Origin: Mucilaginibacter tundrae
GTDB taxonomy: Bacteria > Bacteroidota > Bacteroidia > Sphingobacteriales > Sphingobacteriaceae
Assembly (NCBI RefSeq): GCF_013408825.1
Contig: NZ_JACCBZ010000012.1
Coordinates: 1 to 64,000 of the forward strand
Direction of reading: 5' to 3'
Length of the DNA: 64,000 nucleotides
Translations under genes and position numbers: made by a program
Part shown: piece after piece, positions 45,565-54,664 of the stretch
Position numbering within the stretch: the stretch's first letter is position 1
Layout of the letters: every line of letters starts with the position of its first letter
Notes under the pieces: model-generated
The model's database searches: none
Seen by the model: the letters and a program-made list of their open reading frames with translations, nothing else
What the model was told of the DNA's origin: nothing

Positions 45565-46194
45565 ATGCTTAAAGTATTCCCCAACAACCCATACCAGGAA
45601 AACACCATCGTTTTGTATGATGACAGCCTGCAATGCGCCATTATTGACCCGGGCATGTACACCGCGGCTGAGCAGAACGCGGTGGTAAACTTCATCCGCG
45701 ATGCAGGGCTTAAACCGGTGCTGCTGCTCAACACACATTGCCATATTGACCACGTGCTGGGCAACAAATTTGTGTTCGACCAATACGGCCTGAAGCCGCA
45801 GTTCAACATCGGCGAACAGGAGATACTGGATGCTGTGCCCGCATACGCGCCGAGCATGGGTTTCCACTATGAGCTATCACCCCAACCCGATGTTTATTTG
45901 CCTGAAACAGGTACAGTTAATTTTGGCAATACCGAGCTGGAACTGATCTTCGCGCCGGGCCATTCGCCGGCTTCGCTGTGTTTCTATAACCGTAAGGACA
46001 ATGTTTTAGTTGGTGGCGATGTGCTGTTCCGCGGCAGCGTTGGCCGCAGTGACCTGCCGGGCGGCAACCATGCCCAACTATTGAAGAACATCGAGGAAAA
46101 GCTGTTCACCCTGCCGGATGATTGCACTGTATATCCTGGTCACGGCCCCGAAACTACTATCGGTTACGAGAAAGATACCAATCCCTTTTTTTAA
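45565..46194 (+). CDS. MBL-fold metallo-hydrolase (glyoxalase II-like)
   Basis: I use the ATG at 45565 (MLKVFPNNPYQEN) rather than a TTG two codons earlier; the product is 209 aa. The metallo-beta-lactamase signature THCHIDHVLG near residue 59 binds two metals. FAPGHSPASLCFY, VGGDVLFRGSVGRSDLPGG and VYPGHGPETTIGYEK supply the remaining ligands. The length and the FRGSVGR motif match short hydroxyacylglutathione-hydrolase-like proteins (YcbL type). The natural substrate is not determined. Confidence 0.93.
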   Translation: MLKVFPNNPYQENTIVLYDDSLQCAIIDPGMYTAAEQNAVVNFIRDAGLKPVLLLNTHCHIDHVLGNKFVFDQYGLKPQFNIGEQEILDAVPAYAPSMGFHYELSPQPDVYLPETGTVNFGNTELELIFAPGHSPASLCFYNRKDNVLVGGDVLFRGSVGRSDLPGGNHAQLLKNIEEKLFTLPDDCTVYPGHGPETTIGYEKDTNPFF

Positions 46195-46216
46195 CTTAGT
46201 CCATTAATCACCTGGT

Positions 46217-47440
46217 TTGAATACATCAGTCTACATAGCTAAACGGTACCTGTTTTCGCGTAAGAAAATGCATGCCATCAATATAATTTCGGGCATTAGC
46301 ATGCTTGGGGTGTTTGTAGGCAGTGCAGCGCTGGTGATCATCTTATCGGTTTTCAATGGCTTCGAGAAAGTGATATTAGGGCTGTACAGCAACTTCACCC
46401 CGGAGTTGAAGATAGAGCCGCGTTTCGGTAAAGCATTCGACCCAAACACTACTTATTTTATGCAATTGCATAAGGATCCGCGGGTTTTCTCATACACGCA
46501 AGTGCTGCAGGAAAAGGCGTTGATCATGTATAATAACAAATCGTTCATAGGTAACATCAAAGGCGTAACCGCCGATTTCCTTAAGAACAAGCAGTTAGAC
46601 AGCACCATACAGGATGGCTCATTCACCCTGCAAAGCGACAGCATGAACTATGCGGTGATTGGCGGTACGGTAGCAGGCAGCCTGTCGGTTAACTTAAGCG
46701 ACCCAACACCACTGCGGATTTACGCGCCTAACCGCACCGCCATGAGCAGCTCGGACCCGCTGAATGAGTTTATAGTGCGCAATATATCGCCATCGGGCGT
46801 GTTCAGCATACAGCAGGATTTTGATGATATAGCGGTAACGCCCATCAGCTTCGCGCGTGAGTTGCTCAATGAACCGGTGGATGTGTCATCGATAGAGATC
46901 AACTGCGTTAAGGGGACTGATGTTGATGCTTTTCAGCGGGAGATCATCGACCGGGCTGGTGGTAAATACACTGTTAAGAACCGAATCCAACAGAATACAG
47001 AATTATACAAAACTTTAAACTACGAACGGTGGTTTATATTTATGATACTGGTTTTTGTGCTTATCATCGCTATATTTAACATCATCGGCTCGTTAACCAT
47101 GCTGGTGATTGATAAGCGTAAGGATATAGCAATATTGAGCAGCCTGGGTGCAGGAAAAAAGCTGGTACAGGGTATTTTCTTTTTCGAGGGAATGATGATA
47201 TCGGGCATTGGTTGTATAGCGGGTATGGTGGTTGGCTTAATATTTTGCATGTTACAGCAAAAATATGGCTTTATAAAAATGGGGGCCAGCATGTCGGTTA
47301 TTGATGCCTACCCTATTGAGTTAAGACTTAAAGATTTTGGCCTGGTGCTGCTAACAGTAGGCTTTATAGCGGTAATGGCATCGTGGATCAGCTCGAGGCT
47401 GAGTATTAAGAACTTGGATGATATAAAGGGAGATTTGTAA
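46217..47440 (+). CDS. LolC/LolE-family ABC transporter permease (FtsX fold)
   Basis: The start is a TTG at 46217. It gives the family-typical N terminus (YIAKRYLFSRKKMHAINIIS) before the first helix; the next ATG would remove it. The 407-aa protein has a first helix near residues 24-45, a large periplasmic domain (about 50-265), then three helices in the FtsX domain (RWFIFMILVFVLIIAIFNII, GMMISGIGCIAGMVVGLIFC, and a last one near 375-395). It probably exports or extracts lipoproteins. No ATPase gene is adjacent. Confidence 0.9.
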   Translation: MNTSVYIAKRYLFSRKKMHAINIISGISMLGVFVGSAALVIILSVFNGFEKVILGLYSNFTPELKIEPRFGKAFDPNTTYFMQLHKDPRVFSYTQVLQEKALIMYNNKSFIGNIKGVTADFLKNKQLDSTIQDGSFTLQSDSMNYAVIGGTVAGSLSVNLSDPTPLRIYAPNRTAMSSSDPLNEFIVRNISPSGVFSIQQDFDDIAVTPISFARELLNEPVDVSSIEINCVKGTDVDAFQREIIDRAGGKYTVKNRIQQNTELYKTLNYERWFIFMILVFVLIIAIFNIIGSLTMLVIDKRKDIAILSSLGAGKKLVQGIFFFEGMMISGIGCIAGMVVGLIFCMLQQKYGFIKMGASMSVIDAYPIELRLKDFGLVLLTVGFIAVMASWISSRLSIKNLDDIKGDL

Positions 47441-47536
47441 ACCCTTAATCCCCGCAAGCGAAATAAATATTATAATAATCGTGATTTAGGTAACGTTGTA
47501 ATATTACCTTTATCCTTTAACTAACCTGATAACAAC

Positions 47537-47911
47537 ATGGAATCAAAACGTCAGCAAAAATTCGCCGGAGTTATACAAGAAGATCTTGCCGCTATTTTAC
47601 AGCGCGAAGGTAGTAGCTACCTCCCTAATACCATGGTTACCATTACCAAAGTACGCGTAACCCCCGATTTGGCTATTGCCCGTGTTTTCCTGAGCTTTTT
47701 TAGCAATAACAATAATCAACTGGCGCTGCAAACTATTAAGCAGCATGCATCAGAAATTCGTTATAAACTGGGTGCGAGGATAAAAGATCAGGTGCGGGTT
47801 ATCCCTCAACTAGAGTTTTTTATTGATGATACCAACGAATATGTAGACCGTATGGACAAAATATTCGACAAGATAAGCAAAGAAGATCGACAAAAAGAGG
47901 AAGAAGAATAG
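47537..47911 (+). CDS. rbfA: Ribosome-binding factor A
   Basis: The 124-aa protein has the RbfA KH-like fold. It starts ESKRQQKFAGVIQEDLAAIL, then ITKVRVTPDLAIARVFLSFF, then IRYKLGARIKDQVRVIPQLEFFIDDT, and ends acidic (KEDRQKEEEE). It assists maturation of the 30S subunit by binding 16S rRNA, particularly in the cold. An M23-domain gene follows after 9 nt and may be co-transcribed. Confidence 0.95.
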   Translation: MESKRQQKFAGVIQEDLAAILQREGSSYLPNTMVTITKVRVTPDLAIARVFLSFFSNNNNQLALQTIKQHASEIRYKLGARIKDQVRVIPQLEFFIDDTNEYVDRMDKIFDKISKEDRQKEEEE

Positions 47912-47920
47912 TTCGCGGCT

Positions 47921-48625
47921 ATGGATGCATCCGCTCGTTTAGCAACAGCATTAAAGGCTAACCCACAAAATATTAGCAAGGTGGTTGATTTTGACGAGGC
48001 TAAAGATCGCCTATATCAATTCGACCTGACAAAAAACAACCCCGAACTTAGTTTTGAGGTGGTTAATGATGTAGCTAAATTCAGTAATTGGATTGATCAA
48101 AAGCTTGTTGATAATCATTGTCGCTATGGCATTGGCGGCTATATGGAGTTGCGTACTATTTACGATAACCGTGAGCAGTTTGAAACCAGTGGCAAGCAAC
48201 GCCAGCTACATTTAGGTGTAGATATTTGGACGGATGCGGGCACGCCTGTTTATGCGCCTTTAGATGGCGTAGTCCACAGCTTTCAGGATAATGCGCATTT
48301 TGGCGATTATGGGCCAACTATCATTCTCAAACATCAGCTTGGTGAATTAATATTTTATAGCCTTTATGGTCATTTAAATAGGGAATGCCTTATAAATCTA
48401 AGCGTAGGTATGTCTATTAAAGGTGGGCAGCATATAGCCAATTTCGGCGCAGCCGAAGTTAATGGCGGGTGGCCGCCGCACTTGCATTTCCAATTAATGC
48501 TGGATATGGAAGGCATGGTTGGCGATTATCCCGGTGCTTGCCATAATTCAGATAAAGCGAAATATCTGCAAAATATTCCCGATCCGGCCTTATTACTGAA
48601 GTTCCCACCCGCAATAAATGGTTAA
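47921..48625 (+). CDS. M23-family (LytM-like) metallopeptidase domain protein without signal peptide
   Basis: The 234-aa protein contains a LytM-type domain. HLGVDIWTDAGTPVYAPLDG near residue 91 provides the first His and Asp. YGHLNRE near 146 and PPHLHFQL near 186 give the remaining ligands, so all zinc and catalytic positions are kept. The N terminus (MDASARLATALKANPQNISK) is not a signal peptide and has no membrane segment. That is odd for a wall hydrolase. Similar domains occur inside cytosolic phosphotransferase/aminotransferase fusions, so a non-wall role is possible. Confidence 0.85.
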   Translation: MDASARLATALKANPQNISKVVDFDEAKDRLYQFDLTKNNPELSFEVVNDVAKFSNWIDQKLVDNHCRYGIGGYMELRTIYDNREQFETSGKQRQLHLGVDIWTDAGTPVYAPLDGVVHSFQDNAHFGDYGPTIILKHQLGELIFYSLYGHLNRECLINLSVGMSIKGGQHIANFGAAEVNGGWPPHLHFQLMLDMEGMVGDYPGACHNSDKAKYLQNIPDPALLLKFPPAING

Positions 48626-48657
48626 CACAAACTAAGCCGCTATGCTGTTATACCAGT

Positions 48658-49317
48658 ATGCTTAAAACTTTGTGCCTGCTGATTTTCTCGGTAATTATAG
48701 TTACTGCAAATGCGCAAGTTGCTTTTAAAGGTGGGCAAGCTGCGTTGTATACCTTCCTGTCGCAAAAAATAGTTTATCCTGAATATTCCAGGCAAAATTG
48801 CATATCAGGCACAATAAAGGTCAGCTTTTCGTTGGATAAGAATGGTAATGTTGTCGACGCAAAGGTTGCAGATGGTTTAGGTATTGATTTGGATGATGAA
48901 GCATTGCGGGTTGTTAAATTAACATCCGGCAAATGGATCATGCCCGTAAAGTATAGCCCGGTAACTATCATCGTACCTATACGCTTTAATGCCGACCAAA
49001 CCACATGTGGAATATACGGCCCGGTTAATCCAACCCAGGCAATCACAGCATATAAGAATAGGCAATTGCTTGAAGATGAAGTAACCAATTATTATAAAGC
49101 CAAATATCAAGGCAAGGGTGACACTACGCATGAAGCGGAAATTACCAATCTCAAAAAAATATTAGGGTTTGATGACAAGTTTATTAGTGATGTGCTTGAG
49201 CAAGCCAATGAAAAGTTCCAGCAGGGTGATAAAGAGGGGGCTTGCCGCGATTGGACATTTATCAGAAACATAGGTAGCAATCAGGCTGATCAAATGTTAT
49301 TCAAATATTGCAAATAG
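48658..49317 (+). CDS. Secreted TonB C-terminal-domain protein
   Basis: The 219-aa protein has a signal peptide (MLKTLCLLIFSVIIVTANAQ). Then comes a TonB_C-like domain (about residues 30-110: SGTIKVSFSLDKNGNVVDAK, DEALRVVKLTSGKWIMP) and a C-terminal helical part of about 100 residues that may hold a Sel1/TPR-like unit (KEGACRDWTFIRNIG). There is no Pro-rich spacer or cytoplasmic anchor, so it is not a classical energy transducer. Its stop abuts the stop of the convergent lepB gene with no spacer. Confidence 0.82.
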   Translation: MLKTLCLLIFSVIIVTANAQVAFKGGQAALYTFLSQKIVYPEYSRQNCISGTIKVSFSLDKNGNVVDAKVADGLGIDLDDEALRVVKLTSGKWIMPVKYSPVTIIVPIRFNADQTTCGIYGPVNPTQAITAYKNRQLLEDEVTNYYKAKYQGKGDTTHEAEITNLKKILGFDDKFISDVLEQANEKFQQGDKEGACRDWTFIRNIGSNQADQMLFKYCK

Positions 49318-50427
49318 TTAATGAATAACCCTAAAAATCCTGCTCCACCTGATTCTGTTTAAAAAATTAGCGCCACTATCTACACTCATCCACGTAAAAA
49401 CTGCTTTGCCAACAATATGGTTTTCGGGTACAAAACCCCAAAAGCGTGAGTCTTCGGAGTTACGGCGGTTATCGCCCATCATCCAGTAGTAATTCATTTT
49501 AAAAGTATAAGTTTCAGTTTTTTTGCCGTTAATCAAAATATCGTTACCCAACACCAATAATTTATTGTTTTCGTAAACCTGTATGGCCCTGCTGTAGATC
49601 GGCAAGTTCAGGCTATTCAATTTCACCGTCCAGCCTTTTTTAGGAATGATGATGGGCCCATAATTATCAACGTTCCAACGCAAACTTGGATCATGCGGAA
49701 ATATATCTGGGTCGTAAACGCCGTTTAGCTGGTTGTATTCCTGTACTGAAATTATATGTGCTGTTGTTGCCTTTAGCTCAGCGGCTGCCTGTTGAGTCAT
49801 CAACAACTCAAAATCGTGCGTAGTGAGTTGTTGTCGTATGGTGATATTGAACCTGTTTATTAATTGCTGACTTATTCCTGTGCTATCAGTATGCACTAAA
49901 AACGATGATTGGCTATATTGTGGAGCAGCCTCTGGTTTACCGTTAATATACACCTGGTCATTTCTAATACTTAAGGTATCTCCCGCGGTACCCTCACAGC
50001 GTTTAATATAATTTTCTTGTTTGTCAATCGGGCGATAAAGCGGGGAGTCGATATCTAAAGGATAATTAAAAACTACAACGTCGCCTTTTTTCACTTCGCT
50101 AAAGCCAGGCAAACGGAAGTATGGCAATTGTATACCGTCCCAGTAAGATTTAGTGCCCAAAAGCGGCATAGTATGCTGTGAGAACGGGAAAGATATAGGT
50201 GTGATTGGCATACGGGCGCCGTAATTCACTTTGCTCACAAACAGAAAATCGCCAACTAAAAGCGTTCCCTCCATCGAGCCGCTAGGTATAACAAAGGCTT
50301 CAATAAAAAGGCAGCGGATAAGAATGGCAGCTATCACCGCAAATACGATGGCGTTAGTCCATTCGTGTAGGGCACTTTTCTTCTTTTTAACTCTTGATCT
50401 TCCCTTTTTCCAGAATCTCCAGTTCAT
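49318..50427 (-). CDS. lepB: Signal peptidase I (paralog 1)
   Basis: The 369-aa protein has one N-terminal helix (about residues 27-45). The catalytic Ser is in IPSGSMEGTLLVGDF, and the Lys general base is in [16 protein letters not shown] large Bacteroidota-type insert precedes the conserved MMGDNRRNSEDSRFWGFVP. It removes signal peptides at the periplasmic face. A paralog lies 577 nt further along on the same strand, separated by a small membrane protein gene. Confidence 0.94.
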   Translation of the reverse strand: MNWRFWKKGRSRVKKKKSALHEWTNAIVFAVIAAILIRCLFIEAFVIPSGSMEGTLLVGDFLFVSKVNYGARMPITPISFPFSQHTMPLLGTKSYWDGIQLPYFRLPGFSEVKKGDVVVFNYPLDIDSPLYRPIDKQENYIKRCEGTAGDTLSIRNDQVYINGKPEAAPQYSQSSFLVHTDSTGISQQLINRFNITIRQQLTTHDFELLMTQQAAAELKATTAHIISVQEYNQLNGVYDPDIFPHDPSLRWNVDNYGPIIIPKKGWTVKLNSLNLPIYSRAIQVYENNKLLVLGNDILINGKKTETYTFKMNYYWMMGDNRRNSEDSRFWGFVPENHIVGKAVFTWMSVDSGANFLNRIRWSRIFRVIH

Positions 50428-50453
50428 ATTTAAAATTCCCCTATTGAGAATAA

Positions 50454-50906
50454 CTATATATCAATTGGAAAGTGAATGCCTCTTTCAGTAATTTTATTTT
50501 TATCATCAATTAATCCCCTATTATGTAATTCTACCAAAATTGCTGACATTTTAAAATCACTCATATTCAATTCAGATGATGCCACTAACTCAGCACTTTT
50601 TTCGGGATGGTCTTTTATAAATTGTAATACCTTATTCCTGTCTTGTGGCGTATGGCTCATTTTGAAAATATTTAAACGCTTTACAGAAAGTTTCTTATTA
50701 GAGTCCACCATCCTTTTTAAATAAAAGGTCATAAACGACGATATTAATAAAATGGTGAGATTTAAAAACAGTAAAATACCATTTAAATAAATATAACTTC
50801 CTAAATATTTCTTAAATATAGGTTGTAGGAATAATAATATTACCCCAATGATTAAATTGTAATTCCACAACTTTCGCCACAGAATTAATTTGTCAATATT
50901 ACCCAT
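50454..50906 (-). CDS. Membrane protein with C-terminal winged-helix domain
   Basis: The 150-aa protein has two hydrophobic helices (about residues 18-34 and 40-62), a basic linker, and a C-terminal region (VLQFIKDHPEKSAELVAS... AILVELHNRGLIDDKNKI) that looks like a winged-helix DNA- or nucleotide-binding fold. It lies between the two signal peptidase genes on the same strand. It is more AT-rich than its neighbours and may have been inserted between the duplicates. No family recognised. Confidence 0.65.
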   Translation of the reverse strand: MGNIDKLILWRKLWNYNLIIGVILLFLQPIFKKYLGSYIYLNGILLFLNLTILLISSFMTFYLKRMVDSNKKLSVKRLNIFKMSHTPQDRNKVLQFIKDHPEKSAELVASSELNMSDFKMSAILVELHNRGLIDDKNKITERGIHFPIDI

Positions 50907-51004
50907 AAGCTTAGTTTGAAAGGTTAAGCGAATCTAAACATTAGAAAAAAAATGAATGGCAAATTATTGCAGCAAACCCCAACTGAATCACACAATTAAA
51001 AACT

Positions 51005-52147
51005 TTAGCGTATAATATTAAACAACCTGCTCCATCTTATTTTATGCAGGAAACTTGCATTATCATCCCAGCTCATCCAAATAAATATCGCTTTACCAAC
51101 AATGTGGTCTTCCGGTACAAAGCCCCAGTAGCGCGAATCTTCTGAATCATGGCGGTTATCGCCCATCATCCAGTAATAATTCATTTTAAAGGTATAGTTG
51201 TTAGTTTTCTGTCCGTTAATGTATATATCATCGCCTTTTACTTCAACTTTATTGTGCTCATAAACTTCGATACAACGCTCATATAAAGGAAAACTCATGC
51301 TATCCAACTTAACCGCCCACCCTTTTTTAGGGATGATGATAGGGCCGAAATTATCTACGTTCCAACCATATCTCGGCAACTTGTTATGCAGCTTAACGGC
51401 TATTGGATATTTCAAAGGGAATACCGGGTTATATATATCTGCCTGATCTTTGGGGCTGATTACCGGCATCAGATTTTTTACATTGGAATAAGTGCTTAAT
51501 TCATGTGCTGATTCGGCGGTCATGGTTGGCACTGTTGGCCTTCCCGGGTCATAATAGGAAATATGGAGTTCATCCATAATTTCAGGATTTACCTCTTCGC
51601 CTGCTGTGGTATAACTATACTCGGTTTGTTCACCCGGCGGGTTTGGCGCTTTTTGGCCATTAACAATAACCTGACCATTAACAACACTTAACGTATCACC
51701 CGCAGTGCCCTGGCAACGCTTTATATAGTTTTCCTGTTTATCAACCGGCCTGTATAGTGGCGAATCAGCATCCATCGGATAATTAAACACTACCACATCG
51801 CCTTTTTTAACCTCGCTAAATCCGGGTAAACGATGATAGTTCAATTCCCATCCATCCCAATAAGCCTTAGTACCCAATAGGGGCATGGTATGATGCGCGA
51901 ACGGAAATGCAATTGGCGTCATCGGTGTGCGTGGACCGTAATTAAGCTTACTTACAAATAAAAAATCGCCCACCAATAACGACCGCTCCATTGATGGAGT
52001 AGGTATAGTATAAGCCTCGATAAAAAAACTGCGAATAAGTGTTGCTGCAATAACCGCGAATATGATGGCTTCGGTCCACTCACGTGTGCCGCTTTTTCTC
52101 TTCTTTCCCGGTGTCCTATTTCTCCTGTTCCAAAATTTCCAGTTCAT
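51005..52147 (-). CDS. lepB: Signal peptidase I (paralog 2)
   Basis: The 380-aa protein is clearly homologous to the 369-aa paralog along its whole length. It has helix 27-45, the catalytic Ser in [15 protein letters not shown], the Lys in [15 protein letters not shown], and [19 protein letters not shown]. The Ser-loop differs (PTPSMERS against PSGSMEGT), which may shift substrate preference. It lies 35 nt downstream of dapB in the conserved parA-parB-DUF5683-dapB-lepB order, so it is the ancestral copy by position. Confidence 0.94.
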   Translation of the reverse strand: MNWKFWNRRNRTPGKKRKSGTREWTEAIIFAVIAATLIRSFFIEAYTIPTPSMERSLLVGDFLFVSKLNYGPRTPMTPIAFPFAHHTMPLLGTKAYWDGWELNYHRLPGFSEVKKGDVVVFNYPMDADSPLYRPVDKQENYIKRCQGTAGDTLSVVNGQVIVNGQKAPNPPGEQTEYSYTTAGEEVNPEIMDELHISYYDPGRPTVPTMTAESAHELSTYSNVKNLMPVISPKDQADIYNPVFPLKYPIAVKLHNKLPRYGWNVDNFGPIIIPKKGWAVKLDSMSFPLYERCIEVYEHNKVEVKGDDIYINGQKTNNYTFKMNYYWMMGDNRHDSEDSRYWGFVPEDHIVGKAIFIWMSWDDNASFLHKIRWSRLFNIIR

Positions 52148-52182
52148 CTTATTTATCAGTTATCGCGGCGATAAATTAATTA

Positions 52183-52932
52183 TTAAATACTAAAGTCAAA
52201 CATGTCCTGTACCGAGTGGAAACCCTTTTTATCTTGTAACCATTCCGCGGCTAACACCGCGCCTAATGCAAAACCGTTACGGTTATGCGCGGTATGTTTA
52301 AACTCTATCGAATCTACTTCCGAATCATAAATTACGGTATGAGTTCCCGGTACGCTATCAATACGTAACGATTCGATCAGCAATTCGTTTTGATTAATAT
52401 TGTCTTCCGTGTTATTATCATCAGTAGTTAAAACATTTAACCAGCTTTTTTTGGCATCAATGTTTTCAATAATACCTTCGGCGATGGTTATGGCAGTTCC
52501 ACTTGGCGAATCTAGTTTTTGTGTATGATGGATCTCTTCTACCTGCACATCATAATACGGATAGTTGTTCATCAGTTTAGCCAGCACTTTGTTTATTTTG
52601 AAAAAGATATTTACCCCTACACTAAAGTTAGTGGCATATAACAACGTATTGTTATTCTGTCCGCATTGCTGTTTTATATTTTCCAACTCATCATACCAGC
52701 CTGTTGTGCCTACAACCACCGGCGTGCCGGCTTCAAAGCATTTAGCGATGTTACCTAAAACAGAACCAGGCATGGTAAATTCAATTGCAACATCCGCCTT
52801 TTTTAAGTTTTCCGCAGTTAGCTCATGCAGGTTATCATGATCAATTTTTAATACAATTTCGTGTTTACGGTCGATGGCTATCTTTTCAATGATTTTACCC
52901 ATTTTACCATAGCCCAACAATGCGATCTTCAT
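52183..52932 (-). CDS. dapB: 4-hydroxy-tetrahydrodipicolinate reductase
   Basis: The 249-aa protein has the NAD(P) loop ALLGYGKMGKII at the N terminus, VVGTTGW near residue 72, and the DapB catalytic signature EIHHTQKLDSPSGTA (His-His and Lys) near 133-147. It reduces the product of DapA in lysine and diaminopimelate synthesis, so it is essential for the cell wall. It follows the DUF5683 gene after 134 nt and precedes lepB. Confidence 0.95.
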   Translation of the reverse strand: MKIALLGYGKMGKIIEKIAIDRKHEIVLKIDHDNLHELTAENLKKADVAIEFTMPGSVLGNIAKCFEAGTPVVVGTTGWYDELENIKQQCGQNNNTLLYATNFSVGVNIFFKINKVLAKLMNNYPYYDVQVEEIHHTQKLDSPSGTAITIAEGIIENIDAKKSWLNVLTTDDNNTEDNINQNELLIESLRIDSVPGTHTVIYDSEVDSIEFKHTAHNRNGFALGAVLAAEWLQDKKGFHSVQDMFDFSI

Positions 52933-53066
52933 CGGTATAGATTTTTTAAGGTTGATGAATTAATTTATTTGAGGGTAAAGGTAAGTTTTATCCCGGGAAT
53001 TAGTGATGCAATTAAACTTTGTGTATCAAACCGACGAAAAAACAATTCTCGTAATTGAATTATCGA

Positions 53067-53747
53067 TCAGAAGGATAAAGTAAGTTTTAAACCCGGAATA
53101 ACGGGCCCGCCGAAACCCTGTGCGAGCATATTTTGCTGATTAAGAATGGCTGGATCTATCCTGAAAGAAAAATCAGTGTCCATGGTATATGAATGCTGGA
53201 ACTTGGCATCGATATAGGCATCAACCATTTGGATACCCCAAAAACCTATAAAACCCATTATACTCAAATCCCGATCTCGACGGTATGAATTATTAGCGTC
53301 GTATATGGTTTGATCCTGTTGCCCCTGGTATAAAATGTAGTCGTTGTAATATTTATCTCCGGGCGCTGGTGAGGTGCCATGTTCCCTGTATTTAGATAAG
53401 GCTAAAAATTCCTGGTAATATCCTTCATTAAATACATAGGCATCGCCCAATAAGCCTAATGCTGTATAAATTAAAGGCACTTTCCACCAATGGTGGTTAT
53501 AAACCTGTCCCCATCCCGGTATAATCATCGATCGGATCACTGCTTTTTTAGGGCTATGTAAGCTATCCGGGTGATATTTTTGTTCATCATGCTTTATTTT
53601 CGGTACAAAAGGTTTTGACGTAACAGAATCACGATGTAAATTAATACTATCCCTTTTAGTTTCTTTATTACGTAACTCAGGGTTTTGTGCCCTGGCGGCT
53701 AACGCGAAACCAATAACCAGAAAAATTACAAACAGGAATTTATACAT
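53067..53747 (-). CDS. DUF5683 membrane protein
   Basis: I take the ATG at 53747 (MYKFLFVIFLVIGFALAARA), 2 nt after the parB stop. An upstream TTG would extend into parB. The ~226-aa protein has a signal peptide, a basic linker, then IPGWGQVYNHHWWKVPLIYTALG with two hydrophobic helices, and a C-terminal region rich in aromatic residues. DUF5683 sits beside parB in many Bacteroidota genomes; its role is not known. Confidence 0.85.
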   Translation of the reverse strand: MYKFLFVIFLVIGFALAARAQNPELRNKETKRDSINLHRDSVTSKPFVPKIKHDEQKYHPDSLHSPKKAVIRSMIIPGWGQVYNHHWWKVPLIYTALGLLGDAYVFNEGYYQEFLALSKYREHGTSPAPGDKYYNDYILYQGQQDQTIYDANNSYRRDRDLSIMGFIGFWGIQMVDAYIDAKFQHSYTMDTDFSFRIDPAILNQQNMLAQGFGGPVIPGLKLTLSF

Positions 53748-53749
53748 TT

Positions 53750-54661
53750 TTACCAATCCAACATTTCAAGGATGCGGCCAAGGTCATCTTCTGATAAAAA
53801 CGGTATTTCAATACTACCATTTCCTTTGCCGTTAACTTTAAGTTTAACCCTTGTACTAAATTTCGAAGCCAGGTCGTCCTCTATCTTTTGCATGTGATAA
53901 GGAATGGGTTCGGGCTGTTTACCTTCTTTTTTTACAGGCACCCGTTGCATCTCGCGCACCAGTTCTTCAACCTTACGAACGGATAAACCTTCCTTTATAA
54001 TATGTTGATGAATAAATAATTGTTTAGCGGGATCATCAACGGTGATCAATGCGCGCGCATGTCCCATACTCAATTGCCCATCACGAATTGATGCCTGTAT
54101 AGCAGGTGGCAATTTAAGCAGGCGCAAATAATTAGTAACCGTTGAACGGTTTTTGCTTACACGGTCACCTAATTCTTCCTGCTTCAAACTGCATTCATCA
54201 ATCATTCGCTGAAAGCTGAGCGCAACTTCAATAGCATTAAGGTTTTCACGCTGTATGTTTTCTATAAGCGCCATTTCCAGCATTTGCTGGTCGTTGGCAG
54301 TACGTACATAAGCCGGTATTTGCGTTAAACCAGCCAGTTTTGAAGCACGTAAACGGCGCTCGCCCGATATAAGCTGATAGCTATGCGCATTAACACGCCT
54401 TACGGTAATAGGCTGTATAAGGCCTTGAAGTTTTATAGAGTCGGATAGTTCCTGTAATGCCTGTTCATCAAAATCGGTACGTGGCTGAAAAGGGTTAACC
54501 GCGATCTCAGCTATCTTAATTTCGTTAACAGAACCCATGTTGTTAACCTCAGGCGATGAAGCAACTCCCGAGGAACTGTTTTTATCAGGATTTACACTTG
54601 CAGAATCATTAAGCAATGCGCTTAACCCTTTCCCAAGGGCATTTCTTTTTTCTGTGCTCAT
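53750..54661 (-). CDS. parB: Chromosome-partitioning protein ParB
   Basis: The 303-aa protein contains the ParB/Srx CTPase fold with NPFQPRTDFDEQALQELSDS and SGERRLRASKLAG (residues about 55-115), ENIQRENLNAIE, and a central helix-turn-helix (KQEELGDRVSKNRSTVTNYL). A C-terminal dimerisation domain follows (about 255-303). It binds parS and spreads by CTP-dependent clamping. I saw no perfect parS palindrome in the window. Confidence 0.95.
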   Translation of the reverse strand: MSTEKRNALGKGLSALLNDSASVNPDKNSSSGVASSPEVNNMGSVNEIKIAEIAVNPFQPRTDFDEQALQELSDSIKLQGLIQPITVRRVNAHSYQLISGERRLRASKLAGLTQIPAYVRTANDQQMLEMALIENIQRENLNAIEVALSFQRMIDECSLKQEELGDRVSKNRSTVTNYLRLLKLPPAIQASIRDGQLSMGHARALITVDDPAKQLFIHQHIIKEGLSVRKVEELVREMQRVPVKKEGKQPEPIPYHMQKIEDDLASKFSTRVKLKVNGKGNGSIEIPFLSEDDLGRILEMLDW

Positions 54662-54664
54662 TTA

